Origin: Streptomyces antimycoticus
GTDB taxonomy: Bacteria > Actinomycetota > Actinomycetes > Streptomycetales > Streptomycetaceae
Reading direction: 5' to 3'
Assembly: GCF_005405925.1 (NCBI RefSeq)
Contig: NZ_BJHV01000001.1
Location: 3,348,001 to 3,412,000, forward strand
Length of the DNA stretch: 64,000 nucleotides
Under the pieces are notes generated by a model. It saw only the letters and a program-made list of their open reading frames with translations. It was not told the DNA's origin and made no database searches. The translations under genes were made by a program, and so were the position numbers. Shown in pieces: positions 6,642-18,554 of the stretch (within the stretch, counting starts at the first letter, position 1; every line of letters starts with the position of its first letter).

Positions 6642-9095
6642 ATGACGCCCCCCGACCCCGCCGCCCGCCGCGTCCGGCCGAACCCCTCGTGCGGCGCCCC
6701 CGACCTGGCCACGGCCACCGTCGACGACCACAGCGTGGTGACCGGGTGGAGCGAGGGCGCGCGGCGGCTGCTGGGTTATCGCGCCGAGGACGTCGTCGGG
6801 CGGGCGGCGGGCGAGCTGCGCGCCGAAAGGACCGTCGGGGACGCGGCGGGCGGCGCCGGGCCGTGCCTGGCGGAGGAGCCCCGGTGGAGCGGACGGATCG
6901 CGCTGTGCCACCGGGACGGCCAACGGGTGGAGGTCGAGCTGCTGGCCCAGCGCGGCCCGGTGGACGACGAAACCGCTGGCTGGCTGCTGGTCTGCACCGC
7001 GCCCCGGGAGCCGCTGCCCCAGGAGCCGCCCTCCCAGGAGTCGCCCTCCCAGGAGCCGGGCGCACCGGCGGACCGCGCGTTCGCCCAGTGCCCGTGCGTC
7101 CTGGCGCTCTTCGACACCGAGCTGCGGCTGGCGCGGGCCAACTCCGATATGCAGGCCGCCACCGCCCGCAGCGAGGACCAGATGCGTGGGCTGCGGCTGA
7201 CGGAGTTGGTCGGCCGCGGGGAGAGCGAGCGGGTCGAGCGGGCCATGCGGGAGGTGCTGGAGAGCGGCGAACGGTTCGAACTGGAGACGCATCTGCGGAG
7301 GCCGGGCGAAAGCCATCAACACGCCTGGTCGGTCTCCCTGGCCCCACTGGTGGGCCGGACCGGCTGCCGGTGCGGCGTCTGCTTCGCGGCCCGCGACACC
7401 ACCGCCGAGCAGGAGGCCCGGCAGCGGCTGCTGCTGCTCAGCGAGGCGGGGGCGCGGCTGGACAGCACCCTGGACCTGGACCGGATCGCCCTGGAGCTGG
7501 CCGAGGTGGCGGTCCCCCGGTTCGCCGACTTCGCCAGCGTCGATCTGCTCACCTTCCTCCATCAGGGCGACGAGCCCCCGACGGGGCCGCTGCGCCAGCC
7601 CATCACCCTGCGGCGCGCGGCCCATCGCTCCGTCGTCGAGGGCGCCCCGGAGGCGCTGGTCGGCGTCGGGGAGCTGGCCACGCATCCCCAGCACTCCCCC
7701 ACGGCGACGTGCCTGATCGAGGGCCGGGCCGCGCGGCACCAGGTGACCGAGCCCCTGCTGGCGCACTGGGAGGCCAAGGACCCCGGTCGGGCCGGCCGGA
7801 TCCGCGAGCACGGAGCGCATTCGGTGATCGTGGCGCCGATGCGCGCCCGCGGGGTCACCCTCGGTACGGCCCTCTTCGCCCGCCACCGCACATCGGCGCC
7901 CTTCACCGAGGACGACACGACGCTGGCCGAGGAGCTCACCGCACGGGCGGCCGTCTGTGTCGACAACGCCCGCCGCTATCTGCGGGAACGCATGACGGCC
8001 GAGACCCTGCAGCGCAGCCTGCTGCCGCGGGAGTTGCCCGACCTGACGGCGCTGGAGATCGCCTCGCGCTATCTGCCCGCGGGTGCCTGGGCCGGGGTGG
8101 GCGGCGACTGGTTCGACGCGATTCCGCTGTCCGGCGCCCGCGCCGCCGTGGTGGTCGGCGATGTGGTGGGCCGTGGCGTCGAAGCGGCCGCCACCATGGG
8201 GCGGCTGCGCTCGGCCGTGCGCATCCTGGCCGACATCGACCTGCCGCCCGGGGAACTGCTGACCCATCTCGACGACCTGGTCACCCGGCTGTCCGCGGAC
8301 CAGCAGCCCGAGAGCTTCGGGCCGTTCGGCGCCACCTGTGTGTACGCGGTCTACGACCCGGTCTCCCGCCACTGCGCCATCGCCGCGGCGGGCCATCCCG
8401 CACCGCTGGTGGCCGGCCCGCAGGGCACCGCCGATCCGCTCGATCTGCCCACCGGTCCGCCGCTGGGGCTGGGCGGGCTGCCCTTCGAGGTCATGGAGAC
8501 GGAGCTGCCCGAGGGCAGTCTGCTGGCCCTGTACACCAACGGCCTGATCGACGGCCGCGAGCGCGAGATCGGCGAGGGGCTGGAGATGCTGCGCGAGGTT
8601 CTGAGCCGGCCCGCCCCGTCCCTGGAGGCGCTCTGCGACAACGTCCTGCGGGCCCTGCTCCCGGTCCGTCCCGACGACGACATCCCCCTGCTCCTCGCCC
8701 GGGCCCGGCCGCTCGCCTCCGACCGGGTCACCACCTGGGACATCCCCGCGGACGCGGCCGCCGTCGCCGAGGCCCGCCGGAACACCACCGGGCAACTGAT
8801 CGCCTGGGGTCTCGAGGAGACGCTCTTCACCACCGAGCTGATCGTCAGCGAACTGGTCACCAACGCGATCCGCTACGGCCGTCCGCCCATCCGGCTGCGG
8901 CTGATCCGCGACCGCGGCCTCATCTGCGAGGTCTCCGACGCCAACAGCACCGCCCCCCATCTGCGGCGGGCCCGGGTCTTCGACGAGGGCGGCCGCGGTC
9001 TGATGCTGGTCGCCCAGATGGGGACGCGCTGGGGCACCCGGCAGGGCTCGGACGGCAAGACGATCTGGGTCGAGCAGGACCTCGCCCCCGGCTGA
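6642..9095 (+). CDS. PAS-PAS-GAF-SpoIIE phosphatase-HATPase fusion
   Basis: An 817-residue soluble multi-domain signalling protein typical of Streptomyces. In order: PAS (about 20-120, with GWSEGARRLLGYRAEDVVGR), second PAS (about 145-260), GAF (about 265-445), SpoIIE PP2C phosphatase (about 450-665, with GVGGDWFDAIPL and VVGDVVGRGVEAA), and an RsbW-like GHKL ATPase (about 690-815, with ELVTNAIRYG as the N-box and DEGGRGLMLVAQ as the G-box). One polypeptide therefore carries both an antagonist phosphatase and an anti-sigma kinase module, a switch for a SigB-type partner-switching circuit. A paralogue with the same architecture is encoded at 25293. No transmembrane segment is seen. Confidence 0.92.
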   Translation: MTPPDPAARRVRPNPSCGAPDLATATVDDHSVVTGWSEGARRLLGYRAEDVVGRAAGELRAERTVGDAAGGAGPCLAEEPRWSGRIALCHRDGQRVEVELLAQRGPVDDETAGWLLVCTAPREPLPQEPPSQESPSQEPGAPADRAFAQCPCVLALFDTELRLARANSDMQAATARSEDQMRGLRLTELVGRGESERVERAMREVLESGERFELETHLRRPGESHQHAWSVSLAPLVGRTGCRCGVCFAARDTTAEQEARQRLLLLSEAGARLDSTLDLDRIALELAEVAVPRFADFASVDLLTFLHQGDEPPTGPLRQPITLRRAAHRSVVEGAPEALVGVGELATHPQHSPTATCLIEGRAARHQVTEPLLAHWEAKDPGRAGRIREHGAHSVIVAPMRARGVTLGTALFARHRTSAPFTEDDTTLAEELTARAAVCVDNARRYLRERMTAETLQRSLLPRELPDLTALEIASRYLPAGAWAGVGGDWFDAIPLSGARAAVVVGDVVGRGVEAAATMGRLRSAVRILADIDLPPGELLTHLDDLVTRLSADQQPESFGPFGATCVYAVYDPVSRHCAIAAAGHPAPLVAGPQGTADPLDLPTGPPLGLGGLPFEVMETELPEGSLLALYTNGLIDGREREIGEGLEMLREVLSRPAPSLEALCDNVLRALLPVRPDDDIPLLLARARPLASDRVTTWDIPADAAAVAEARRNTTGQLIAWGLEETLFTTELIVSELVTNAIRYGRPPIRLRLIRDRGLICEVSDANSTAPHLRRARVFDEGGRGLMLVAQMGTRWGTRQGSDGKTIWVEQDLAPG

Positions 9096-9269
9096 CCACC
9101 GATGCCCTGTCCCGTGGGTGCACTCGGGGCGCCGATATTCGACCCCCGGGCGCTGGACCGGACACGGTCTGATTTGTCACCCTTTGTTCTAGAGGTCTGC
9201 TCACCGATCCCGCTCCCGCGGCCGACCGGGCGCTGAGTGCGGCCGGCGGTCGTCCTGGAAGGAGTTGCC

Positions 9270-11234
9270 ATGGCCAAGGCAGTCGGTATCGACCTGGGCA
9301 CCACTAATTCGGTGATTGCCGTGTGGGAGGGCGGTGAGTCGTCGGTGGTTCCGAACTCCGAGGGGAGCCGGACCACGCCGTCGGTGGTGGCCTTCACGGA
9401 CACTGGTGAACGGCTGGTGGGGCAGTTGGCCCGGCGCCAGGCGATTCTCAATCCCAAGGGCACGATCTATTCGGCCAAGCGGTTCATTGGCCGGCATTAC
9501 GACGAGGTGTCCGGTGAGGCCAGGGCGGTGGCCTACGACGTGGTCCCGGATGAGCAGGGTCTGGCCCGTTTCAGTGTGCGGGGGAAGTTGTATTCGCCGG
9601 AGGAGATCAGTGCCCAGGTGCTGCGCAAGCTGGCTGATGATGCCGGGAAGCAGCTCGGTGAGCGGGTGACCGAGGCGGTTATCACGGTGCCCGCGTACTT
9701 CAATGACGCTCAGCGCAGCGCTACCAAGGACGCGGGTGAGATCGCCGGTCTGAAGGTGTTGCGGATCATCAACGAGCCGACCGCGGCCGCTCTCGCTTAT
9801 GGTCTGGACAAGAAGGGTCATGAGACCGTTCTGGTTTTCGATCTCGGCGGCGGCACTTTCGATGTGTCGATCCTGGATGTCGGGGACGGGGTGGTGGAGG
9901 TCCGTTCCACTGCGGGTGACAGCCATCTGGGCGGCGACGATTTCGACCGCCGGCTGGTGGATCATCTCGCGGATAAGTTCCATCAGGAGAACGGCATCGA
10001 TCTGCGTCAGGATCCGCAGGCGTTGCAGCGGTTGTTCGAGGCGGCGGAGAAGGCCAAGACGGAGCTGAGTTCGGTGACTCAGACTCAGGTGAGTCTGCCG
10101 TTCATCACGGCGGATGCCGCTGGTCCCAAGCATTTGACCGAGACGGTGATGCGGTCGACTTTCGAGCATCTCACCGCTGATCTGGTGGAGCGCTGTCTGG
10201 GCCCGGTGCGGCAGGCCATGGGTGATGCGAAGGCCGGGGAGAACGATATCGACGAGGTGATCCTGGTCGGCGGGTCGACCCGGATCCCGGCGGTGCAGGC
10301 TCTGGTGCGGCGGCTGACCGGTGGCAAGGAGCCCAATATGAGTGTCAATCCCGACGAGGTCGTGGCCTTGGGTGCCGCGATCCAGGCCGGGGTGCTCAAG
10401 GGCGAGGTCAAGGATGTTCTGCTGCTGGATGTCACCCCGCTGTCGCTGGGTGTCGAGACCCGCGGCGGCGTCATGACGAAGATCATTGACCGGAACACCA
10501 CCATTCCGGTGCGGCGTACGGAGACGTTCTCCACGGCTGAGGACAATCAGCAGGCCGTGGACATCGTGATCCTGCAGGGTGAGCGTGAGCGGGCTGCTGA
10601 CAACCGGGTGCTCGGGCGTTTCCAGCTGACGGGTATCCGTCCGGCGCCGCGGGGCGAGCCGCAGGTGGAGGTGACCTTCGATATCGATGCCAATGGGATT
10701 TTGAATGTGACGGCGCGGGATCAGGACACCGGCAAGGAGCAGTCCGTTCAGATCAGCGAGACCGGCAATCTGGACCGTGGTGAGGTCGAGCGCATGGTCC
10801 AGGAGGCTGAGCGCAACCGTGGCGAGGACCAGGCGCTGCGTGAGGCTGTGGACGCGCGTAATGAGCTGGATGCCGTTGCTTACCAGGTCGAGAAGCGCCT
10901 TTCCGAGCTGGGTGATGCGGTGCCTTCGCATGAGCGGTCGCGTGCCGAGATGCTGGTGAATGATGCCCGTGAGGCGGTCAGGAACGGGGCTGGTGTCGAC
11001 CGGACCAGGCCGTTGGTCTCCGAGCTCCAGCAGGTCTATGCGGGTCTGGCCGCGCATGAGACGGCCGGGGCCGGTGCCGGTGCCGGTGCCGGTGCCGGTG
11101 CGGGTGCCGGTGCGGGCGCGGGTGCGGGTGCGGGCGCGGCGGGTGGGGCTGGGGCGGGCGGCGTGCAGGACGCCGGGGCCGGGGGTGGCGGAGGTGATGA
11201 GGACGTCATCGACGCCGAGTTCGACAAGGGCTGA
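9270..11234 (+). CDS. dnaK: Chaperone protein DnaK (accessory copy)
   Basis: A 654-residue Hsp70 that binds unfolded segments in an ATP-dependent cycle with the GrpE and CbpA encoded next. ATG at 9270 with GGAAGGAG 6 bp upstream. The N-terminus [11 protein letters not shown] is canonical; [15 protein letters not shown] and [13 protein letters not shown] mark the nucleotide-binding domain, and the substrate domain begins after [14 protein letters not shown]. The lid ends in a long Gly-Ala tract (about residues 604-632) and then DVIDAEF, a conserved Hsp70 end. Codon use differs from neighbours: many GGT, GAT and GTT codons, so third-position GC is lower. No HAIR repeat (CTTGAGT-N7-ACTCAAG) was found in the 174 bp upstream. 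It heads a stress island separate from the standard housekeeping dnaK operon. Confidence 0.96.
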   Translation: MAKAVGIDLGTTNSVIAVWEGGESSVVPNSEGSRTTPSVVAFTDTGERLVGQLARRQAILNPKGTIYSAKRFIGRHYDEVSGEARAVAYDVVPDEQGLARFSVRGKLYSPEEISAQVLRKLADDAGKQLGERVTEAVITVPAYFNDAQRSATKDAGEIAGLKVLRIINEPTAAALAYGLDKKGHETVLVFDLGGGTFDVSILDVGDGVVEVRSTAGDSHLGGDDFDRRLVDHLADKFHQENGIDLRQDPQALQRLFEAAEKAKTELSSVTQTQVSLPFITADAAGPKHLTETVMRSTFEHLTADLVERCLGPVRQAMGDAKAGENDIDEVILVGGSTRIPAVQALVRRLTGGKEPNMSVNPDEVVALGAAIQAGVLKGEVKDVLLLDVTPLSLGVETRGGVMTKIIDRNTTIPVRRTETFSTAEDNQQAVDIVILQGERERAADNRVLGRFQLTGIRPAPRGEPQVEVTFDIDANGILNVTARDQDTGKEQSVQISETGNLDRGEVERMVQEAERNRGEDQALREAVDARNELDAVAYQVEKRLSELGDAVPSHERSRAEMLVNDAREAVRNGAGVDRTRPLVSELQQVYAGLAAHETAGAGAGAGAGAGAGAGAGAGAGAGAAGGAGAGGVQDAGAGGGGGDEDVIDAEFDKG

Positions 11235-11280
11235 CCGGTACGACCGGTAGGCCCAGAGGAAGGCTGACGGAGAGGCCGCG

Positions 11281-11922
11281 ATGTCCACTCAACCGCAGCA
11301 GCCCGAACCGGCGCCGGAAGGCGCCGTGACGGAGCAGGAGCAGGAGCAGGGGCAGGAGCAGGGGCAGGAGCGGGGGCAGGGCCTGCCCGCGCCGGGCGCC
11401 GTGGAGGCGCGCGGGGCGGTCGGGGAGGGGCCCGGCCCGGACGCGGCCGGCGGCCCCGCCGTCGCCGAATCCGTCGAGGCGTCTGGCGAGCAGGCTGCCG
11501 CGTTGGCGGAGCTGGAGGACCGCTGGCGGCGTGCTCTGGCCGATCTGGAGAATCTGCGCAAGCGTCATGCCAGGGAGGTGGAGCGGGAGCGGGCTGCGGA
11601 GCGGGCCAGTACGGCGGCGGCGCTGTTGCCCGTCATCGACAATCTCGAGCTCGCTCTCTCCCATGCCGAGGCCGATCCGGGCTCGATCGTGGAGGGCGTG
11701 AAGGCCATCCGCGACCAGGCCGTGAATGCCCTGGCCCGGCTGGGCTACGAGCGGCGGGGCGAGGCGGGGGTGCCGTTCGACCCGGCCCGGCACGAGGTGG
11801 TGGGCGTGGTCGAGGACGCCGAGGCGGAGCCGGGCACTGTGGTCCAGGTCCTGCGCCCGGGCTACGGGGACCCGGGCAACCAGCTGAGGCCGGTGGCCGT
11901 GGCCGTGGCGAAGCGGGAGTGA
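11281..11922 (+). CDS. grpE: Nucleotide exchange factor GrpE
   Basis: A 213-residue GrpE, which releases ADP from DnaK. The first 75 residues are low complexity, with an [15 protein letters not shown] run; the GrpE domain follows, with a coiled coil ([21 protein letters not shown] begins near residue 80) and [15 protein letters not shown]. The C-terminal beta domain keeps [13 protein letters not shown] and VLRPGY. The start is the ATG at 11281, with AGGAAGG about 20 bp upstream and GAGAGG closer (11271-11276). The 46-bp gap to dnaK and 7-bp gap to the next gene imply one transcript. Length is ordinary for actinobacteria. Confidence 0.93.
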   Translation: MSTQPQQPEPAPEGAVTEQEQEQGQEQGQERGQGLPAPGAVEARGAVGEGPGPDAAGGPAVAESVEASGEQAAALAELEDRWRRALADLENLRKRHAREVERERAAERASTAAALLPVIDNLELALSHAEADPGSIVEGVKAIRDQAVNALARLGYERRGEAGVPFDPARHEVVGVVEDAEAEPGTVVQVLRPGYGDPGNQLRPVAVAVAKRE

Positions 11923-11929
11923 GCGGGCC

Positions 11930-12901
11930 ATGGCACGGGACTACTACGAGGTGCTCGGGGTCTCACGGGGTGCGAGTCAGGACGAGATCCAGCAGGCGTT
12001 CCGCACCCGGGCCCGCAAGTACCACCCGGATGTGAACAAGGATCCGAACGCGGAGGAGCGGTTCAAGGAGCTCAACGACGCCTACAGTGTGCTCTCCGAT
12101 CCGAAGACCCGTGCCCGCTACGACCGGTTCGGTGAGGATTTCCGCAAGATCCCCGAGGACTGGGAGGAGCGGGTCGGCGCCGGTGTCGGCGGCGGAGGCG
12201 GCGGATTCCGCGGCTGGACGACCTCCGGGGACGGGGACCGGGTCCGGTTCGTCCGTGGCTTCGGCGAGGATGCCGGGGGCGGCGGAGTGGACTTCGAGGA
12301 CCTGTTCGGCGCGTTCTTCGGCGGCGGTACGGGGGGCCGGGGCGGAGGCCGGGTGGACATCGCCGGGGCCGACCAGGAGGCGGAGCTGCCGCTCACCGTC
12401 GAGGACGCGTATCGCGGCGGCCGCCGCACCGTCACCCTGGCCGGGGCCTCGGGGCAGCAGCGCGGCTTTGAGGTGAACGTCCCGCCGGGCGTCGTCGACG
12501 GGCAGCGCATCCGGCTGGCCGGGCAGGGCGGCCGGGGCACTGGTGACGCACCGGCCGGGGATCTGTATCTACGGGTGCGGATCCTGCCGCATCCGCGGTT
12601 CCGGCTGGATGGCCGGAACGTCCACGTCCACCTTCCGGTGGCGCCGTGGGAGGCCGCGCTCGGCGCGACCGTCCCTGTGCCCACGCCTGGCGGTACCGCC
12701 AAGGTGACGGTTCCGCCCGGGTCCTCCAGCGGCCGCCGGCTGCGGCTGCGCGGTGAGGGCATGCCCAACCCCCGCGGTCCGAACGGCGACTTCTATGCCG
12801 AGATCCGCGTCATGGTGCCGCCCGGCCTCACCGACCGGGAGCGGGAGCTGTTCGAGGAGCTGGGCCGCACCTCCTCCTTCGACCCCAGGAGGGAGCGATG
12901 A
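11930..12901 (+). CDS. cbpA: CbpA-type J-domain co-chaperone
   Basis: A 323-residue Hsp40 that stimulates DnaK ATPase activity. The J domain (residues 1-66) has the HPD motif in [12 protein letters not shown] Gly/Phe-rich region follows (about 80-130, [14 protein letters not shown]), then directly the two C-terminal beta-sandwich domains ([34 protein letters not shown]). The four CxxCxGxG zinc repeats of classical DnaJ are absent, which marks it as type II, CbpA-like. Its last 4 bp overlap the start of cbpM (ATGA), as in other cbpA-cbpM pairs. Confidence 0.92.
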   Translation: MARDYYEVLGVSRGASQDEIQQAFRTRARKYHPDVNKDPNAEERFKELNDAYSVLSDPKTRARYDRFGEDFRKIPEDWEERVGAGVGGGGGGFRGWTTSGDGDRVRFVRGFGEDAGGGGVDFEDLFGAFFGGGTGGRGGGRVDIAGADQEAELPLTVEDAYRGGRRTVTLAGASGQQRGFEVNVPPGVVDGQRIRLAGQGGRGTGDAPAGDLYLRVRILPHPRFRLDGRNVHVHLPVAPWEAALGATVPVPTPGGTAKVTVPPGSSSGRRLRLRGEGMPNPRGPNGDFYAEIRVMVPPGLTDRERELFEELGRTSSFDPRRER

Positions 12902-13266
12902 ACACCCACGCGACCACGGCGCGGAGGGACACGAGGTACGCGCCCGTCCCGTCCGTCCACTACGACCTGGTGCCCGCCCGCAGGCTCTCGCTTGAGGCCG
13001 TGGCCCGTCGCACCGGGCTGCACCCAGAGCTGATCCGGCGCTTCGTGGCCCTCGGCCTGGTCGACGCCGAGCGCGACCACGCGGGGCGGCTGGTATTCGC
13101 CCCGGGCGCCCCGGCGGCGCTGGGCCGCGTCGAGCGCCTGCACACCGGGCTCTGCCTCAACTACGCCTCCATCGGTCTGGTGCTCGATCTGCTCGACCGC
13201 ATCGACCGGCTCGAAGCCGCATTGCGCCGCAGTGGCGTGAGGAGTGAACAACCGTCATGGACATGA
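12898..13266 (+). CDS. cbpM: CbpM/HspR-like MerR-family chaperone modulator
   Basis: A 122-residue MerR-like protein. Residues 28-70 form the winged-helix part ([20 protein letters not shown]), followed by [19 protein letters not shown] and a terminal coiled coil. The second half matches CbpM, which binds the J domain of CbpA and tunes it; related HspR proteins instead repress heat-shock operons at HAIR sites, none of which I see here. Start ATG overlaps the cbpA stop by 4 bp. Its last 63 bp lie inside the first copy of a 140-bp tandem duplication that also includes the start of clpB. Confidence 0.8.
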   Translation: MNTHATTARRDTRYAPVPSVHYDLVPARRLSLEAVARRTGLHPELIRRFVALGLVDAERDHAGRLVFAPGAPAALGRVERLHTGLCLNYASIGLVLDLLDRIDRLEAALRRSGVRSEQPSWT

Positions 13267-13396
13267 ACCGCCTCACCCAGAAGTCCCAGGAAGCCCTCCA
13301 GGACGCCCAGACCACTGCGATGCGGTTCGGGCACACCGAAGTCGACCGGCTCGAAGCCGCATTGCGCCGCAGTGGCGTGAGGAGTGAAGAACCGTC

Positions 13397-13406
<10 letters not shown>
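13257..13406 (+). pseudogene. Truncated clpB 5' fragment fused to a cbpM tail
   Basis: In the first duplication copy, the clpB start ([18 protein letters not shown]) is intact for 29 codons, then runs into the duplicated cbpM end and stops at 13404-13406, giving a 49-codon chimera. It has the same upstream context as the real clpB 140 bp downstream, so ribosomes could initiate here. It overlaps both the cbpM end and the functional clpB start. Confidence 0.8.
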
Positions 13407-16039
<2,633 letters not shown>

Positions 16040-16044
16040 GAACG

Positions 16045-16190
16045 ATGCCGGGCCGCACCGTCCATGCCTGCCCCCAGCGGTTCGAGGTGCAGGCCGTGCC
16101 GACCCTGCTCATCCTGGACAAGGGGCAGCCCTGCGTTCGTGGGTCGAGCGGGTGTCGAGCGGTGATGAGGAGCCGCGACCGCCAGAAAGG
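16045..16190 (+). pseudogene. Thioredoxin C-terminal remnant
   Basis: In the 160-bp gap after clpB, one frame reads RFEVQAVPTLLILDKGQ, the cis-proline strand segment of thioredoxins, and a neighbouring frame continues with ALRSWVERVSSGDE, resembling a thioredoxin C-terminal helix. The active-site CGPC half is missing and a frame change separates the two pieces. This looks like a 5'-deleted, frameshifted thioredoxin gene that once sat between clpB and the zinc-finger gene. The call rests on a short match read by eye. Confidence 0.6.
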
Positions 16191-16199
16191 ATGAACGCC

Positions 16200-16463
16200 A
16201 TGGCCATCGAGCCCGATCCGCACCTGTCGATGGTGCGGCCGGTCACACCGCGCAGCCCCGAGGGGTGCGAGGAGTGCCTGCGCCTGGGGTCCCCCTGGGT
16301 CCATCTGCGGCTCTGTCTGACCTGCGGACACGTCGGGTGCTGCGACTCCTCACCGCTCAAGCACGCCCGTGCGCACGCGTACGCCGAACAGCACCCGATC
16401 GTCCAGCCCCTGGAACCGGGCGAGACATGGCGGTGGTGCTACGCCCACGAGGCCATGGCCTGA
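16200..16463 (+). CDS. UBP-type zinc finger protein
   Basis: An 87-residue protein consisting of a single zf-UBP domain: CEECL (residues about 22-26), LCLTCGHVGCCDS, then HARAHAYAEQHPIV, providing the Cys/His ligands of the fold. In eukaryotes this fold binds the free C-terminus of ubiquitin; in bacteria the role is unknown, but small stand-alone copies occur beside stress and chaperone genes. I chose ATG 16200 because GAAAGG lies 9 bp upstream; an in-frame ATG at 16191 has no room for a ribosome site. The gene ends 4 bp before the next start, so it belongs to the same transcript. Confidence 0.85.
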   Translation: MAIEPDPHLSMVRPVTPRSPEGCEECLRLGSPWVHLRLCLTCGHVGCCDSSPLKHARAHAYAEQHPIVQPLEPGETWRWCYAHEAMA

Positions 16464-16467
16464 TGTG

Positions 16468-17890
16468 ATGACGGACGAGGACCGGTCCCGGGGCGCGGCA
16501 CCGGAGGGAGCCGTACCGGACGAGGTACCGGAGCACGCCGTACCGGACGAGACCCCGGATATCTACGGCGCGTATCCGCGGCTGACGGACGAGCAGATCG
16601 CCTACCTCACCGGGCACGGCACCCGCCGGTCCGTGGTGCCCGGTCAGGTGCTCATCCGCGACGGCGGCCCGCCCCCGGACTTCTTCGTCGTCCTCAGCGG
16701 CTCGGTCGCGATCATCGAGCACCACGGCACCCCGGACGAGCGGCTGCTGAGGGCGCACGGCCCGCGGCGCTTCCTCGGCGAACTGAGCCTGCTCCAGGGG
16801 CAGGTGGCGTTCTACACCGCCCATGTCCAGGAGGCCGGGGAGGTGCTGGCCCTCCCGGTGGACCGGCTGCGGGCGCTGACGGCCCGTGACCCCTGCCTCG
16901 GCAACCTCGCCCTCCGCGCCTATCTGGGCCGCCGCGCCCAGCTGGTCGGGGGCGGCGTCGGCTTCCGCATCCTCGGCTCGCGCTACTCGCCCGACACCCG
17001 GCGGCTGCGCGAGTTCGCGGCCCGCAACCGGCTGCCGCACCGCTGGATCGACCTGGAGGCCGACCAGGAGGCCGAGGCGCTGCCGCGCCGCGTCGCGGTC
17101 AGCCCGGAGGACACCCCGATCATCATCTGGCGCGAGCACCATGTGCTGCGCAACCCCGGCAACGCCGAACTGGCCCAGCTCATCGGCCTCTCCCCGCCGA
17201 TGGCCCCCCACAGCCACTGCGATCTGCTGGTCGTCGGCTCCGGCCCGGCCGGGATCGCCGCCGCCGTCTACGGCTCCTCCGACGGGCTGACCACCACGGT
17301 CGTGGACACGGTGGCCCCGGCGGCCAGGCGGGCGCCACGTCCCTGATCGAGAACTACTTCGGCTTCCCGGCCGGGATCCCCGGCTCGGAACTCGCCGAGC
17401 GGGGCATGCTCCAGGCGCGCAAGTTCGGGACGCAGGTGCGGATCCCGGCGGAGGCGACCTCCCTCGAACCGGCCCACGGCCACTACCGCGTCACCTTCGC
17501 CGACGGCAGCGAAACGCTGTGCCGTACCGTCGTGCTGACCACCGGCGCCCGGTACCGCCGGCTGGACGTCCCCGGGATGGAGCGGCTGGAGCGGACGAGC
17601 ATCTACTACGCGGCCACCGTCTACGAAGCGCGGCAGTGCGGCGCGGCCCCCGTCGCCGTGGTCGGCGGCGGCAACTCCGCGGGCCAGGCGTCGCTCTTCC
17701 TCGCCGCATGGGTGCCCCGGGTGTATCTGCTGATCAAGGGCTCGTATCTGGGCGCCCGGATGTCCCGCTATCTGGTCGACCAGATCGAGCGCCATCCGCG
17801 GGTGAGCGTGCTGCTGGACAGCGAACTGCGCGAGGTGCGCGGCGAGGACGCCCTGCGGACGATCGTGGTGAAGCACCGCCGCACGGCGCC
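16468..17890 (+). pseudogene. Cyclic-nucleotide-binding/thioredoxin-reductase-like FAD oxidoreductase, broken
   Basis: The first part (292 residues) has a CAP-type cyclic-nucleotide-binding domain (about 30-150, VVPGQVLIRDGG, LGELSLLQG), a linker region, and the FAD motif VVGSGPAGIAAAVYG near residue 253. At about 17317-17321 the frame shifts: CCCCGGCGGCC should read CCCCGGGCGGCC to continue as PGGQAGATSLIENYFG. The second frame then carries TTGARYRRL and the NAD(P) motif VAVVGGGNSAGQA. Homology stops after DALRTIVVKHRRTA near 17880, where CCCCTCCAG repeats begin. The C-terminal FAD-binding end, normally about 70 residues, is missing. So there is one shift, possibly a sequencing error, and one real-looking truncation. 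Confidence 0.78.
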
Positions 17891-17932
17891 CCTCCAGCCC
17901 CTCCAGCCCCTTCAGCCCCTCCAGCTCCGTCC
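17888..17932 (+). repeat. CCCCTCCAG short tandem repeat
   Basis: About four to five copies of a 9-bp CCCCTCCAG unit, one with TTCAG. It sits exactly where homology to the oxidoreductase ends, so it may mark the deletion or slippage point that removed the C-terminus. Confidence 0.7.
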
Positions 17933-18039
17933 GGCCGGTCCGCCGCGCCGGGCGGTGATCCGCACGTGTCCGCTTCCCCTGCGCATCCGCGACACCCGCG
18001 CAGCCACTCCACCTGACCCCCGACCGGAGGACGAACACC

Positions 18040-18471
18040 ATGGTTGCCACAGGCTTTGCCTCCTTCGACACGACGGTCGACAAGACCAACCGGCTCCTCA
18101 AGGAGATCGAGGACGCGTACGGCTGGCCCAAGGAGCGCCGCAAACAGTCCTACGCCGCCCTGCGCGCGGTCCTGCACCAGCTGCGGGACCGGCTGACGGT
18201 GGACGAGGCCGTCCAGTTCGGCGCACAGCTCCCGATGCTGGTGCGCGGCATCTACTACGAGGGGTGGAGACCGGCGGAGACGCCCGTGAAGATGCACAGC
18301 GAGGAGTTCTACCAACGGATCCGGCACGACTTCCCGTACTCGATCCAGGGCGATATCGAACAGCTCGTGCACACCGTCCTGGAGACCCTGCAGCGCCATA
18401 TCAGCGAGGGCGAATGGCACGATCTGCGGGGCCGGATGCCCGCCGACCTGGTCACCGTCATCCCGGCCTAG
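18040..18471 (+). CDS. DUF2267 domain protein
   Basis: A 143-residue soluble alpha-helical protein of the DUF2267 family (TVDKTNRLLKEIEDAYGW; ALRAVLHQLRDRLTVDEAVQ; LVRGIYYEGWRPAETP). Biochemical function is unknown; family members often lie in stress clusters. ATG at 18040, with CCGGAGGACG ending 8 bp upstream. Length is typical of single-domain members. It closes the chaperone island, 150 bp after the broken oxidoreductase, and is followed by a regulator gene with its own operator region. Confidence 0.88.
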   Translation: MVATGFASFDTTVDKTNRLLKEIEDAYGWPKERRKQSYAALRAVLHQLRDRLTVDEAVQFGAQLPMLVRGIYYEGWRPAETPVKMHSEEFYQRIRHDFPYSIQGDIEQLVHTVLETLQRHISEGEWHDLRGRMPADLVTVIPA

Positions 18472-18476
18472 CGTGA

Positions 18477-18527
18477 ACCACCTGGTGGTACTACCTGGTG
18501 GCACTGTCGCACCGTTAGGTGGTTTTA
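18477..18527. promoter_or_regulatory. IclR-type operator repeats
   Basis: Three related blocks precede the IclR gene: ACCACCTGGTGGT (a palindrome), ACTACCTGGTGGC and ACCGTTAGGTGGT, spaced about 15-20 bp apart. They lie 28-77 bp upstream of the proposed start and are good candidates for autoregulation. Confidence 0.55.
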
Positions 18528-18554
18528 CGCGTGGTGCGGCGAGGAGGACGGGCG

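Noticed and set aside
6570..8960. 796-codon antisense frame over the PAS-GAF-SpoIIE gene
   Set aside because: Shadow frame; the sense protein has five recognisable domains.
9096..9269. HspR HAIR operator or CIRCE element upstream of dnaK
   Set aside because: Scanned by eye for CTTGAGT-N7-ACTCAAG and TTAGCACTC-type repeats; neither is present.
16191..16199. ATG 16191 as the start of the zinc-finger gene
   Set aside because: The purine-rich ribosome site directly abuts it; ATG 16200 has correct spacing.
17269..18143. Antisense coding region over the broken oxidoreductase
   Set aside because: The sense strand retains FAD and NAD motifs; the antisense frame has none and extends into DUF2267.
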